Shown here: positions 24,949 through 32,750 of the stretch, piece by piece
How positions within the stretch are numbered: the first letter of the stretch is position 1
Layout: each line of letters starts with the position of its first letter
Notes under the pieces: generated by a model
Told to the model about the DNA's origin: nothing
The model's input: the letters and a program-made list of their open reading frames with translations, nothing else
The model's database searches: none
Assembly (NCBI GenBank): GCA_900545405.1
Contig: UQYT01000016.1
Span: 1 to 51,439 of the forward strand
Source of the DNA: an uncultured Eubacteriales bacterium
GTDB taxonomy: Bacteria; Bacillota; Clostridia; Oscillospirales; Oscillospiraceae
Direction: 5' to 3'
Length of the DNA: 51,439 nt
Position numbers and translations under genes: made by a program

Positions 24949-26328
24949 TTACAGGTTTTCTCTTGTGACGGAGTTGACCCACTTGCCGGAGCGGAGCCTG
25001 GGCAGGCAGAGGAACACCTTGCATACGTCGTCGAGGCTGATGCAGATGTAGACGGCGACGATGCCGAGGCCGAACACCAGTCCGCAGAGCGCCGCGGCGG
25101 GCAGGCAGATGCAGTAGAGCGGGCCCACATCGCAGACGAGCGCGTAGCGCACGTCCCCGCCGCCGCGGAACACGCCCACGATGTTGCAGAGGTTCAGCGA
25201 GCGCAAGGGCATGATGGCGGCGATGAAGGCGAGCATCATCTTGGCCATGTCCCCCGCCTCAGCGGAGATGTCCATGAGCGGGAAGATGAAGCTGTCCAGC
25301 AGCGTCGCGCGGATGACCAGCAGTATGCCCATGCTCACGACGCCGGTGACGAAGCAGACAAAGTTGAGCGCCACGCCCTTGCCGTAGACCTCCTCGGTGT
25401 CGCCGCAGCCGATCTCGCGGCCGATTATGACGGCGGCGGTGTTGCCCGAGGCGAAGAGGGCGACGGCGGCCATGCGGTCTATGTTGCCGGCGATGGTGTA
25501 GGCGGCGAGGATGGGCGTGCTGTTCGGCATGTGGCCCATGATGATGGAAAAGAGCGACATGGCTAGGCTCCACATGCCCTCGTTGAGCACGACGGGCAGG
25601 GAGTAGCGGATGAAGTCCCCGGCGATTATCCGGCCCGGCCTGACCATCAGGTCCGGCTTCACGGGGAGGCGTCTGCCCCAGAGCATGCAGCCGAGGACGA
25701 CCACGACCTCGAACACGCGGCTTATGAGCGTGGCGACGGCGGCTCCAGCGCAGCCCATGGCGGGCGCGCCCCATTTGCCGAAGATGAGCATGTAGTTGAG
25801 CACGATGTTCAGCGCGCCGGACGCTGTGAGCAGCAGCGCGCCGAGCCTGGGATTCTCCATGCTCCGCTGCACGGCGATGTACACGCCGGAGAAGGCCATG
25901 CAGACATAGGAGAAGCCGACGATGCGGGCATACTCGGCCCCCGGCGCCCAGAGGTCCGGGTTGTTGGTCACTAGCTGCATGAGCTGCATGGGGAAGAAGA
26001 AGGCGAGCAGCGCAATGAGCGTCGTGAGGCCCAGCGAGACATAGTAGCCCATGCCCATGATGCGGCTTATCGCGTCGAGCCGGCCCTTGCCGTAGTACTG
26101 AGCCACGAGCACGCCCGTGCCGCTCTGGATGCCGAAAATGATGAGCGACAGGACGTAGAACACGGAGTTGGCCATCGTCACGGCGGCGAGCTCAGTCTCG
26201 CCCAGGGCGCCGACCATGAAGGAGTCGGCCAGCGCCATGAAGTTGGTGACGAGGTTTTGCAGAATCATCGGGAGCATCAGGGCTATGGCGCTCCGGTAGA
26301 AGCCCCGGCCCTGTCTCAGGTAGTGCAT
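24949..26328 (-). CDS. MATE-family efflux transporter
   Basis: A 459-residue multidrug/toxin exporter-type membrane protein with about 12 hydrophobic segments. The opening ALMLPMILQNLVTNFMALADSFMVG and the repeat-related second half (YSLPVVLNEGMWSLAMS) are typical MATE features. It would export cationic compounds in exchange for H+ or Na+. Its start lies one base after the stop of the ABC exporter gene, so expression is coupled to a second efflux-type system. No specific substrate can be named. Confidence 0.92.
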   Translation of the reverse strand: MHYLRQGRGFYRSAIALMLPMILQNLVTNFMALADSFMVGALGETELAAVTMANSVFYVLSLIIFGIQSGTGVLVAQYYGKGRLDAISRIMGMGYYVSLGLTTLIALLAFFFPMQLMQLVTNNPDLWAPGAEYARIVGFSYVCMAFSGVYIAVQRSMENPRLGALLLTASGALNIVLNYMLIFGKWGAPAMGCAGAAVATLISRVFEVVVVLGCMLWGRRLPVKPDLMVRPGRIIAGDFIRYSLPVVLNEGMWSLAMSLFSIIMGHMPNSTPILAAYTIAGNIDRMAAVALFASGNTAAVIIGREIGCGDTEEVYGKGVALNFVCFVTGVVSMGILLVIRATLLDSFIFPLMDISAEAGDMAKMMLAFIAAIMPLRSLNLCNIVGVFRGGGDVRYALVCDVGPLYCICLPAAALCGLVFGLGIVAVYICISLDDVCKVFLCLPRLRSGKWVNSVTRENL

Positions 26329-26329
26329 T

Positions 26330-29290
26330 TTATTCAGTCCTCAGTGCCTCCACAGGGTCGCGCCTCGCGGCGAAGCCGGAGGGGATGAGTCCGGCGATGA
26401 AGGTCAGAATCATGGATATGAGCACGAGAGCGACGCCGCCCTGCACGGGCAGGATGGCCCTCAGGCTCTCGATGCCGGTGAGGTTCTGCACGATGGCGTT
26501 TATCGGGATGATGAGCAGCAGCGTTATGCCTATGCCTATCACGCCGGCGGCAAAGCCCTCGATGAGTGTCTCCGCGTTGAACACGTTGGAGACGTCGCGC
26601 TTCGAGGCGCCGATGGAGCGGAGTATGCCGATCTCCTTCGTGCGCTCGAGCACGGAGATATAGGTGATGATGCCGATCATTATCGAGGAAACGACCAGCG
26701 AGATGGCCACGAAGGCTATGAGCACATAGCTGATGGCGTTGATTATCGTGGACACCGAGCTCATGAGTATGGCGACATAGTCCGTGTAGCTTATCTCGTC
26801 CTCCTCATTCTCGACGGAGGCGTTGTACTCGGAGATTATGCGCGCGATCTCGTCCTTGTCGGCGAAGCTGGCGGCGTAGAGGCTGATGGAGCTGGGGCTG
26901 TCCTTGTCAACGTAGCCGAGGAGCTCCAGGTTCTCCTCATAGGTGCTGTCCGAGTACTTCGGCGGCAGCTTTTCGTCGTAGACGTACTCATACTGCTCGT
27001 CGGTGAGCGGGGTCATGGTCAGGGCCATGGAGAGCTGCTCGGCGCTCATGGCGGCGAGCCTGGCGCGGGCGGCGTCGGCGTACTGCTCGCGGACGGCCTC
27101 GGCGGTCATCTCGCGGACGTAGTTCATGAGCGTCTCGTCGTCCATGTCCGCGATGTAGTCGCGTATGGTGTCGGGTTCGACGCCCATCTCCGCGGCGTAG
27201 CCCTCGAGCATCATCTCCTCAATGTACTCGCGGGTCATGCCCTCGGTGGCCTGGTCGACGGCGGCGGTCACATAGTCCTCAGGGGCGCGCGCGGCGATGT
27301 CGGAATAGAGCGCGGCGCGGCCGGAGACGTCGAGGCCCTCTATATAGGCGTCGACATCGGCCTTGATCTCGTCCATGGTCGGCTCCGGCTCGTCGCCGGT
27401 GGCGAAGGGCAGGCCGAGGATGGCGTCGGTGGACGGGTCCGCGAGCTGGGCCTGGACTATCTCGGAGTCGTTGGCGAGGTCGATTATCCTGTCGGTCAGG
27501 GCGGAGGTATAGCCTATCGCGCCGGACAGCATGCCGGCGACGGCGTCCTCGTTCTGGCGGACTATGCCGCTTATGCGCAGCGTGGTGCCGGTGTCCTTGG
27601 AGTCGTAGAGATACTCCATGCCGGCGGTGGAGCCGGTGAGGTCGGTGTACTGGCCGGTGGCCTCGTCGTAGACGTAGTACTCGGGCCGGGCGATGAGCTT
27701 GAAGGAGAGGCCGCAGAGCTCCTCATAGCTCCAGCTCTCTACCTCGGCGTTGAGGGTCTCGCCGGACATGCTGGCCTCAAAGCCCTCGGCCATCTGCTCC
27801 TCGGTTCGCAGGCCGAGGGAGTAGAGCACGAGGTCGCTGACCTCGTTGTTCTTGTCCACTATGAGCACGACCTCGTCATAGCTCTGCGGCCAGGAGCCGT
27901 AGATGACGTCGTACTGGCTCTTGAGCGTGTCGTCTATGAGCTCGCCGTTCTCGCCGGGGAGCATCTCCTCCCAGACCTCGAAGCTGGAGTAGAAGTCGCC
28001 CATCGTGCTGAAGTAGCTCGAGTAGTCGCCGCCGTAGACGCTGCTCATCATCTCGTTGAGCAGGGAGACGACGTCGCTCTTGACGATGTTGCCGTCGGAA
28101 TCCTTGGTGTAGACGTCGAAGCCGAGGTCGTAACCGTACTGTATGGCGCTGACGTAGTCCTCGAGCCCGCTGCTGCCGGACTCGATGAACTCCTTGAAGG
28201 CCTTGAGGTTGTTGGTGTTGACGTCCATGGTGTTGAGGCTGTCCATGAGGTCGTACATGACGACGTTGGAGTACACGGCGTCGCGGTCGTGCTGCGCGCC
28301 GGAGGCCGCCTCGCTGTGTGCGCCGCTGAGCGCCTCGACCATGGAGCCGAGGTCCGCGGCCTCTGCCTCTATCGTGAGCGGGTAGGAGGAGAGCGTGTCC
28401 TCCTGCACGCGGTCGATATAGGTCTGGATGCCGTTCGAGAGCGAGAGTATGAGCGCGATGCCGATTATGCCTATGCTGCCTGCGAAGGCCGTGAGTATGG
28501 TGCGGGCCTTTTTGGTCATGAGGTTGTTGAGCGAGAGGGAAAGCGCCGTGAGGAAGCTCATGGAGGGGCGCTTTTTGCCCGTGTCCTCGGCCTTTGCGGG
28601 GGCGCTGTCCGGGTCGAAGGGGTTCGTGTCGCCCTTTATCTCGCCGTCGAGCAGGCGGACGATACGGGTGGAGTAGCGCTCCGCGAGGTCCGGGTTGTGC
28701 GTGACCATGATGACAAGCTTGTCCTTGGCTATCTCCTTGAGCAGCTCCATTATCTGCACGCTGGTCTCGGAGTCGAGGGCACCGGTGGGCTCGTCGGCGA
28801 GGAGGATGTCGGGGTCGTTTATGAGCGCGCGGGCTATGGCGACGCGCTGCATCTGGCCGCCGGACATCTGGTTGGGCTTTTTATTCAGCTGGTCGCCCAG
28901 GCCGACCTTCTCGAGCACCTTCACCGCCCGCTCCCGCCGCTCGGCGCGCGGCACGCCGGAGATGGTCAGCGCGAGCTCGACGTTCGCGAGCACGCTCTGG
29001 TGCGGGATGAGGTTGTAGGTCTGGAAGACGAAGCCTATGGAGTGGTTGCGGTAGGTGTCCCAGTCCTTGTCGCCGTACTCCTTGGTGGAGCGGCCGTTGA
29101 TGATGAGGTCGCCGTCGGTGTACTGGTCGAGGCCGCCGATGATGTTGAGCAGCGTCGTCTTGCCGCAGCCGGAGGGGCCAAGGATGGAGACGAATTCGCT
29201 CTCCCTGAAACTGATGCTTACACCCCGCAGCGCGTGGACGCTCATGTCCCCGGCGAGGTAGTCCTTTGTGATGTTCCTGAGTGTGAGCAA
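26330..29290 (-). CDS. MacB-like ABC transporter, ATPase fused to FtsX-type permease
   Basis: A 986-residue single-chain ABC protein. Residues about 1-225 form a LolD/MacB-like ATPase: Walker A GPSGCGKTT near residue 38, signature SGGQMQRVAIARALI, Walker B ILLADEPTGALD. A transmembrane helix follows near residues 265-285, then a very long, acidic extracellular domain (about 290-860), then three C-terminal helices of the FtsX type (about 868-975, ending FAARRDPVEALRTE). Such proteins act in mechanotransmission, peptide export or resistance rather than import. It is preceded by the K+ uptake genes (36-base gap) and followed directly by MATE. Confidence 0.9.
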   Translation of the reverse strand: MLTLRNITKDYLAGDMSVHALRGVSISFRESEFVSILGPSGCGKTTLLNIIGGLDQYTDGDLIINGRSTKEYGDKDWDTYRNHSIGFVFQTYNLIPHQSVLANVELALTISGVPRAERRERAVKVLEKVGLGDQLNKKPNQMSGGQMQRVAIARALINDPDILLADEPTGALDSETSVQIMELLKEIAKDKLVIMVTHNPDLAERYSTRIVRLLDGEIKGDTNPFDPDSAPAKAEDTGKKRPSMSFLTALSLSLNNLMTKKARTILTAFAGSIGIIGIALILSLSNGIQTYIDRVQEDTLSSYPLTIEAEAADLGSMVEALSGAHSEAASGAQHDRDAVYSNVVMYDLMDSLNTMDVNTNNLKAFKEFIESGSSGLEDYVSAIQYGYDLGFDVYTKDSDGNIVKSDVVSLLNEMMSSVYGGDYSSYFSTMGDFYSSFEVWEEMLPGENGELIDDTLKSQYDVIYGSWPQSYDEVVLIVDKNNEVSDLVLYSLGLRTEEQMAEGFEASMSGETLNAEVESWSYEELCGLSFKLIARPEYYVYDEATGQYTDLTGSTAGMEYLYDSKDTGTTLRISGIVRQNEDAVAGMLSGAIGYTSALTDRIIDLANDSEIVQAQLADPSTDAILGLPFATGDEPEPTMDEIKADVDAYIEGLDVSGRAALYSDIAARAPEDYVTAAVDQATEGMTREYIEEMMLEGYAAEMGVEPDTIRDYIADMDDETLMNYVREMTAEAVREQYADAARARLAAMSAEQLSMALTMTPLTDEQYEYVYDEKLPPKYSDSTYEENLELLGYVDKDSPSSISLYAASFADKDEIARIISEYNASVENEEDEISYTDYVAILMSSVSTIINAISYVLIAFVAISLVVSSIMIGIITYISVLERTKEIGILRSIGASKRDVSNVFNAETLIEGFAAGVIGIGITLLLIIPINAIVQNLTGIESLRAILPVQGGVALVLISMILTFIAGLIPSGFAARRDPVEALRTE

Positions 29291-29326
29291 GGTTTCAACA
29301 GATCCTTTCAGCTTTGCGCGGGAAAC

Positions 29327-29974
29327 TCATTCCCTGGTGGCTTTGCGTATATCTTCGAGGCTGCCCAGCACGAGGACGTGTTCGTCCTTCACGAAGACAT
29401 AGGCAGGGTCGAGTACGGGGTGGAGCCTCTCGCCGCGCCTCGCGGCTATGAGGTTGAGGCCGTGGCGGCTGCGCAGCCCGACCTCGGCGACGGAGTGGCC
29501 GACCCACTCGTCCGGTGCGTCTATCTCGCAGATGGCGCAGCCCTCGGAGAGGCCGATGAAGTCGAAGATGCGGTCCGAGCTCTCGCGCACCGCGATGCGC
29601 TCCGCCGCGTCCCGCTCGGGGTAGATTATGAAGTCCGCGCCGCAGCGCATGAGGAACTTGGCCTCGAGGTCGCGGTCGGCCTTGCTGTACACCCGCTTGG
29701 CGCCCAGCTCCTTGAGCTGGTCGGTTATCTCCAGGCAGGCCTGGAAGTTCTTGTTCACGCAGACGAAGCAGGCGTCGAAGTTCTGCACGCCGAAGGAGCG
29801 CAGGACCTCTATGTTGGCGCAGTCGCAGATCTTGGCGGCGGCGACGTAGGGGAGCATGTCCTCCAGCGCCTCGCCGTTCTGGTCGGCGATCATGACCTCG
29901 CACTTCATCTTGCACAGCGCGCGGCACAGATGGTGCCCGAAGGTGCCCATTCCGATTATGAGGAAGGATTTCAT
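29327..29974 (-). CDS. Potassium uptake regulatory subunit, TrkA/KtrA-like
   Basis: A 215-residue RCK protein: an N-terminal Rossmann domain with IIGMGTFGHHLCRAL (residues 5-19) and acidic strand end IADQNGEALE, then a C-terminal RCK_C domain from about residue 140. It binds nucleotides in the cytoplasm and gates the KtrB-like channel encoded immediately upstream (14-base gap). One RCK unit of this size is normal for KtrA, half the size of proteobacterial TrkA. Confidence 0.92.
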   Translation of the reverse strand: MKSFLIIGMGTFGHHLCRALCKMKCEVMIADQNGEALEDMLPYVAAAKICDCANIEVLRSFGVQNFDACFVCVNKNFQACLEITDQLKELGAKRVYSKADRDLEAKFLMRCGADFIIYPERDAAERIAVRESSDRIFDFIGLSEGCAICEIDAPDEWVGHSVAEVGLRSRHGLNLIAARRGERLHPVLDPAYVFVKDEHVLVLGSLEDIRKATRE

Positions 29975-29988
29975 GTTTTAACCTCCTG

Positions 29989-31323
29989 TCAGCCTACGGT
30001 GACCTGCTCCTCGGGGTAGGTCACGGGCGGGTCGGTGCGCCGCTCCAGCAGCGCCATTGCGAAGGATATGCTCCCCACCCTGCCGAGGTACATCAGCAGC
30101 GTCACCACCAGGGCCGAGAGCGTGGAGAGCTCGCGGGTTATGCCGGTGGACATGCCCACCGTGCCTATCGCGGAGAAGACCTCTATCAGCACGTCCGCGA
30201 GCGGGAGCGACTGCGTGCCGCAGAGCACCAGCGCGCCGAGCAGCGCGAGGATGAGGTTGGTGCCGGCTATCATGCCGGAGCGCTTCATGGCGTCGTCCGG
30301 GATGCGGCGGCCGAACACATAGGCCCCGCGCCTGCCCCGGATGCCCGAGAACAGGAAGATGAGCACCACGGCGACGGAGGTGGTCTTGATGCCGCCCGCC
30401 GTGGAGCCGGGGCTGCCGCCGATGAACATGAGTATGACCGTGAGCAGCTTTGAGGCGTCCGAGAGCGCGGCGGTGTCCACGCTGTTGAAGCCAGCCGTCC
30501 TCGGCGTCACGGAGGAGAAAAAGCTCACGAGAATCTGCTCGCCGAGGGGCATGTCCGCGTTCATGCGGCTGCGCTCAATGAAGAAGAAGAGCACGGCCCC
30601 GCCGAGTATGAGCGACGCGGTGGACACCAGCACCAGCTTGGTCTGGAGGTCGTACCTGCGCCAGTGCAGGCCCTTGAGCCGTATGTCGTCCCAGACGAGG
30701 AAGCCGATGCCGCCGAGGACGATGAGCAGCATTATCGTGATGCTCACCAGCGCGTCGTCGGAATACGACACCAGCGAGGAGAAGGGCGCCTTGACGCCCA
30801 TGAGGTCGAAGCCCGCGTTGCAGAAGGCGGAGACGGAGTGGAACACGGAGTACCATATCCCCCGCCCCAGCCCGAACTCGGGGATGAAGCGTATGGACAG
30901 CAGCACCGCCCCCGAGAGCTCGAAGATGAGCGTGCCGAGGCCGATGGTGCCGGTTATTTCCATGATGCGGCCGACGCGGACCGTGTTTATGCTCTCGGCC
31001 ATGACGCCGCGCTCGCGTATGCTCATGCGGCGGCGCAGCAGCCGGGAGAAGAGCGTGGCGATGGTCATGAAGCCCAGGCCGCCTATCTGGATGAGCAGGA
31101 GTATCACCACCTGCCCGAAGCCGGACCAGTACGTCGCCGTGTCCACCAGCACGAGGCCCGTGACGCACGAGGCGCTGACCGCGGTGAAGAGCGCGGTTAC
31201 AAAGCCCGTCGTCCCCCCGCTCTGCGAGGACACCGGCAGCATGAGCAGTATCGTCCCCGCCGCGATGACGGTGAGGAAGCCCAGAGCAATGGTCTGGACA
31301 TATGAGAGCTGTCGAATTTTCAT
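29989..31323 (-). CDS. Potassium uptake membrane subunit, TrkH/KtrB-like
   Basis: A 444-residue K+ translocating subunit with the four membrane-pore-membrane repeats of the SKT family. Selectivity-loop glycines are visible in TAVSASCVTGL, VSAFCNAGFD, TPRTAGFNSVD and SAIGTVGMSTGI. It forms a K+ (often Na+-coupled) uptake system with the KtrA-like subunit. The start ATG has no clear Shine-Dalgarno site and lies about three bases from the predicted transcription start, so the mRNA may be nearly leaderless. Confidence 0.93.
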   Translation of the reverse strand: MKIRQLSYVQTIALGFLTVIAAGTILLMLPVSSQSGGTTGFVTALFTAVSASCVTGLVLVDTATYWSGFGQVVILLLIQIGGLGFMTIATLFSRLLRRRMSIRERGVMAESINTVRVGRIMEITGTIGLGTLIFELSGAVLLSIRFIPEFGLGRGIWYSVFHSVSAFCNAGFDLMGVKAPFSSLVSYSDDALVSITIMLLIVLGGIGFLVWDDIRLKGLHWRRYDLQTKLVLVSTASLILGGAVLFFFIERSRMNADMPLGEQILVSFFSSVTPRTAGFNSVDTAALSDASKLLTVILMFIGGSPGSTAGGIKTTSVAVVLIFLFSGIRGRRGAYVFGRRIPDDAMKRSGMIAGTNLILALLGALVLCGTQSLPLADVLIEVFSAIGTVGMSTGITRELSTLSALVVTLLMYLGRVGSISFAMALLERRTDPPVTYPEEQVTVG

Positions 31324-31332
31324 AACCTGATT

Positions 31333-31361
31333 ATTATAACAACCTTATATTCCATATGCAA
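31333..31361 (-). promoter_or_regulatory. Strong promoter of the KtrB-KtrA-ABC-MATE string
   Basis: Minus strand: TTGCAT (31361-31356), a 17-base spacer, consensus TATAAT (31338-31333). Predicted start 31327-31325; the KtrB ATG is at 31323. Confidence 0.8.
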
Positions 31362-31363
31362 GC

Positions 31364-31386
31364 AAAAAGTCCCGGTTTCCCGAGGC
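31364..31386 (-). terminator. Probable weak terminator after the glyoxalase gene
   Basis: On the minus strand a short stem (five pairs including one G-U, GAAA loop) is followed by ACTTTTTGC, 7 bases after the glyoxalase stop. The stem is short, so termination may be incomplete, allowing some read-through into ktrB. Confidence 0.5.
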
Positions 31387-31392
31387 TCTTGC

Positions 31393-31764
31393 TCATCTCT
31401 TCTCGGGCAGGATCTCTATCCAGTAGCCGTCCGGGTCTTCGATGAAATAGACGCCCATTTTCTCGTTCACAAAGCACACGGCGCCCATCTCCTCGTGCTT
31501 TTTGCGCGCGGCCTCGTAGTCGTCCACACGCATGGCGAGGTGGATCTCGCCCTCGCCGAGGTCGTAGGGCTCCTTGTGGTCGCGCAGCCAGGTCAGCTCC
31601 AGCTGGAAGCCGGTCTCGCCGTCGCCCAGGAACACCAGTTTATAGGAGCCGTCCTCCGAGGCCTTCTCGCGGACGGGCTTGAGGCCCAGGGCCTCGTCAT
31701 AGAATCTGATGCTGCGCTCGAGGTCGAGCACGTTGAAATTGAAGTGATAAAAGGTAAATTTCAT
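31393..31764 (-). CDS. gloA: Lactoylglutathione lyase-like VOC protein (glyoxalase I)
   Basis: A 123-residue glyoxalase/VOC protein with the four metal ligands in place: His in FYHFNFNVLDLERS, Glu in GFQLELTW, His in EIHLAMRVDD and Glu in YWIEILPE. Two beta-alpha-beta-beta-beta units are evident. It would detoxify methylglyoxal adducts, although the thiol used in this organism is unknown. I chose the ATG at 31764 because GGAGG is ideally spaced; a start at 31803 would lie at the promoter -10/spacer region. Confidence 0.85.
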   Translation of the reverse strand: MKFTFYHFNFNVLDLERSIRFYDEALGLKPVREKASEDGSYKLVFLGDGETGFQLELTWLRDHKEPYDLGEGEIHLAMRVDDYEAARKKHEEMGAVCFVNEKMGVYFIEDPDGYWIEILPEKR

Positions 31765-31784
31765 GTCATTCGCCTCCAGTGCAC

Positions 31785-31813
31785 AGGATAGCGCAGTTTT
31801 CACGTTTTGGCAA
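31785..31813 (-). promoter_or_regulatory. Promoter of the glyoxalase gene
   Basis: Minus strand: TTGCCA (31813-31808), a 17-base spacer, TATCCT (31790-31785). Confidence 0.6.
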
Positions 31814-31852
31814 CAGCAAAAGCGCTCGAATCTCCCTGTCGAGGGCTTTGAC

Positions 31853-31881
31853 TTGATATTTCCTGCCCGATGTGAGAAAAT
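31853..31881 (+). promoter_or_regulatory. Possible promoter of the YihY-to-S9 gene string
   Basis: TTGATA at 31853-31858, a 17-base spacer, GAAAAT at 31876-31881. The -10 match is modest. It is the best candidate in the 104-base gap ahead of the gene at 31908. Confidence 0.4.
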
Positions 31882-31907
31882 GATGTTTTGGAAAGGGGGC
31901 GTGGGGA

Positions 31908-32750
31908 GTGAAGGATACCCTCAGAGATATCTACGACGCCGTTGACGAGTTCTTCGGCGGGCTCGGCAGCCGGAGGATAACCACCTACTCGGCCGCCTGC
32001 GCATACTACCTCTTCATGTCTCTCGTGCCGGTCATAATGCTGCTCGTCTCCGTGCTGCAGTATACGCCGCTCACCAGGGACGTAGTGCTCGGCGCCGTGG
32101 CCGAGTACGTGCCGGAGTCGCTCTACGAGATAGTGGACTTCATCGTCTCGAGCATATATAACGGCGGCCGCGTCGCGCTGACCGTGTCCATACTGCTGAC
32201 GCTGTGGTCCGCCTCCGCCTGCATGAAGGCGCTCCTGCGCGGGATGGACTCCGTCTACGACGCCGAGCGGCGCGAGGACTACATCCGCTTTTCCATCCGC
32301 GCCTGCGTCTACATGGTCATCTTCGTCGTGCTGCTGCTGCTGAGCTTCTTCGTCATGGTCTACGGCGGGCGCATACTCGACCTCATAGAGCAGAGCATGC
32401 CGGTGAACCACTCGCTGGACTTTCTCTTCACGCTGGCCAAGTATCTGCGCTTCGTCATCATCCTGGCGCTGCTGGCGCTGGTGTTCTGCTTCCTCTTCAA
32501 GTGGATGCCCGCCCGGCCGCTCAAATTCCGGCGGCAGGTGCCGGGGGCGGTGTTCAGCTCCGTGGCCTGGGCGGCGTTCTCCTTCATCTTCTCCTTCTAC
32601 GTCTCGTTCTCCGACAAGTTCGGTGCCTACGGCTACATCGGCACCATCATGATCGCGATGATCTGGATATTCTACTGCTTCTACTTCCTCCTGCTCGGAG
32701 GGTTTATCAACCACTATATAGAAATGAAGCGGGCAGGGACTGAAAAATGA
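31908..32750 (+). CDS. YihY/virulence factor BrkB family membrane protein
   Basis: A 280-residue membrane protein of the YihY family (once mis-named RNase BN). The motif ITTYSAACAYYLFMSLVPVIMLL (about residues 24-46) is the family's first membrane segment, and about five more follow, with GAYGYIGTIMIAMIWIFYCFY near the end. Its function is not established. It starts with GTG, with GGGGGC upstream. Its stop overlaps the ABC-F start (ATGA). It is the first gene of a six-gene string reaching 38401. Confidence 0.9.
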   Translation: MKDTLRDIYDAVDEFFGGLGSRRITTYSAACAYYLFMSLVPVIMLLVSVLQYTPLTRDVVLGAVAEYVPESLYEIVDFIVSSIYNGGRVALTVSILLTLWSASACMKALLRGMDSVYDAERREDYIRFSIRACVYMVIFVVLLLLSFFVMVYGGRILDLIEQSMPVNHSLDFLFTLAKYLRFVIILALLALVFCFLFKWMPARPLKFRRQVPGAVFSSVAWAAFSFIFSFYVSFSDKFGAYGYIGTIMIAMIWIFYCFYFLLLGGFINHYIEMKRAGTEK

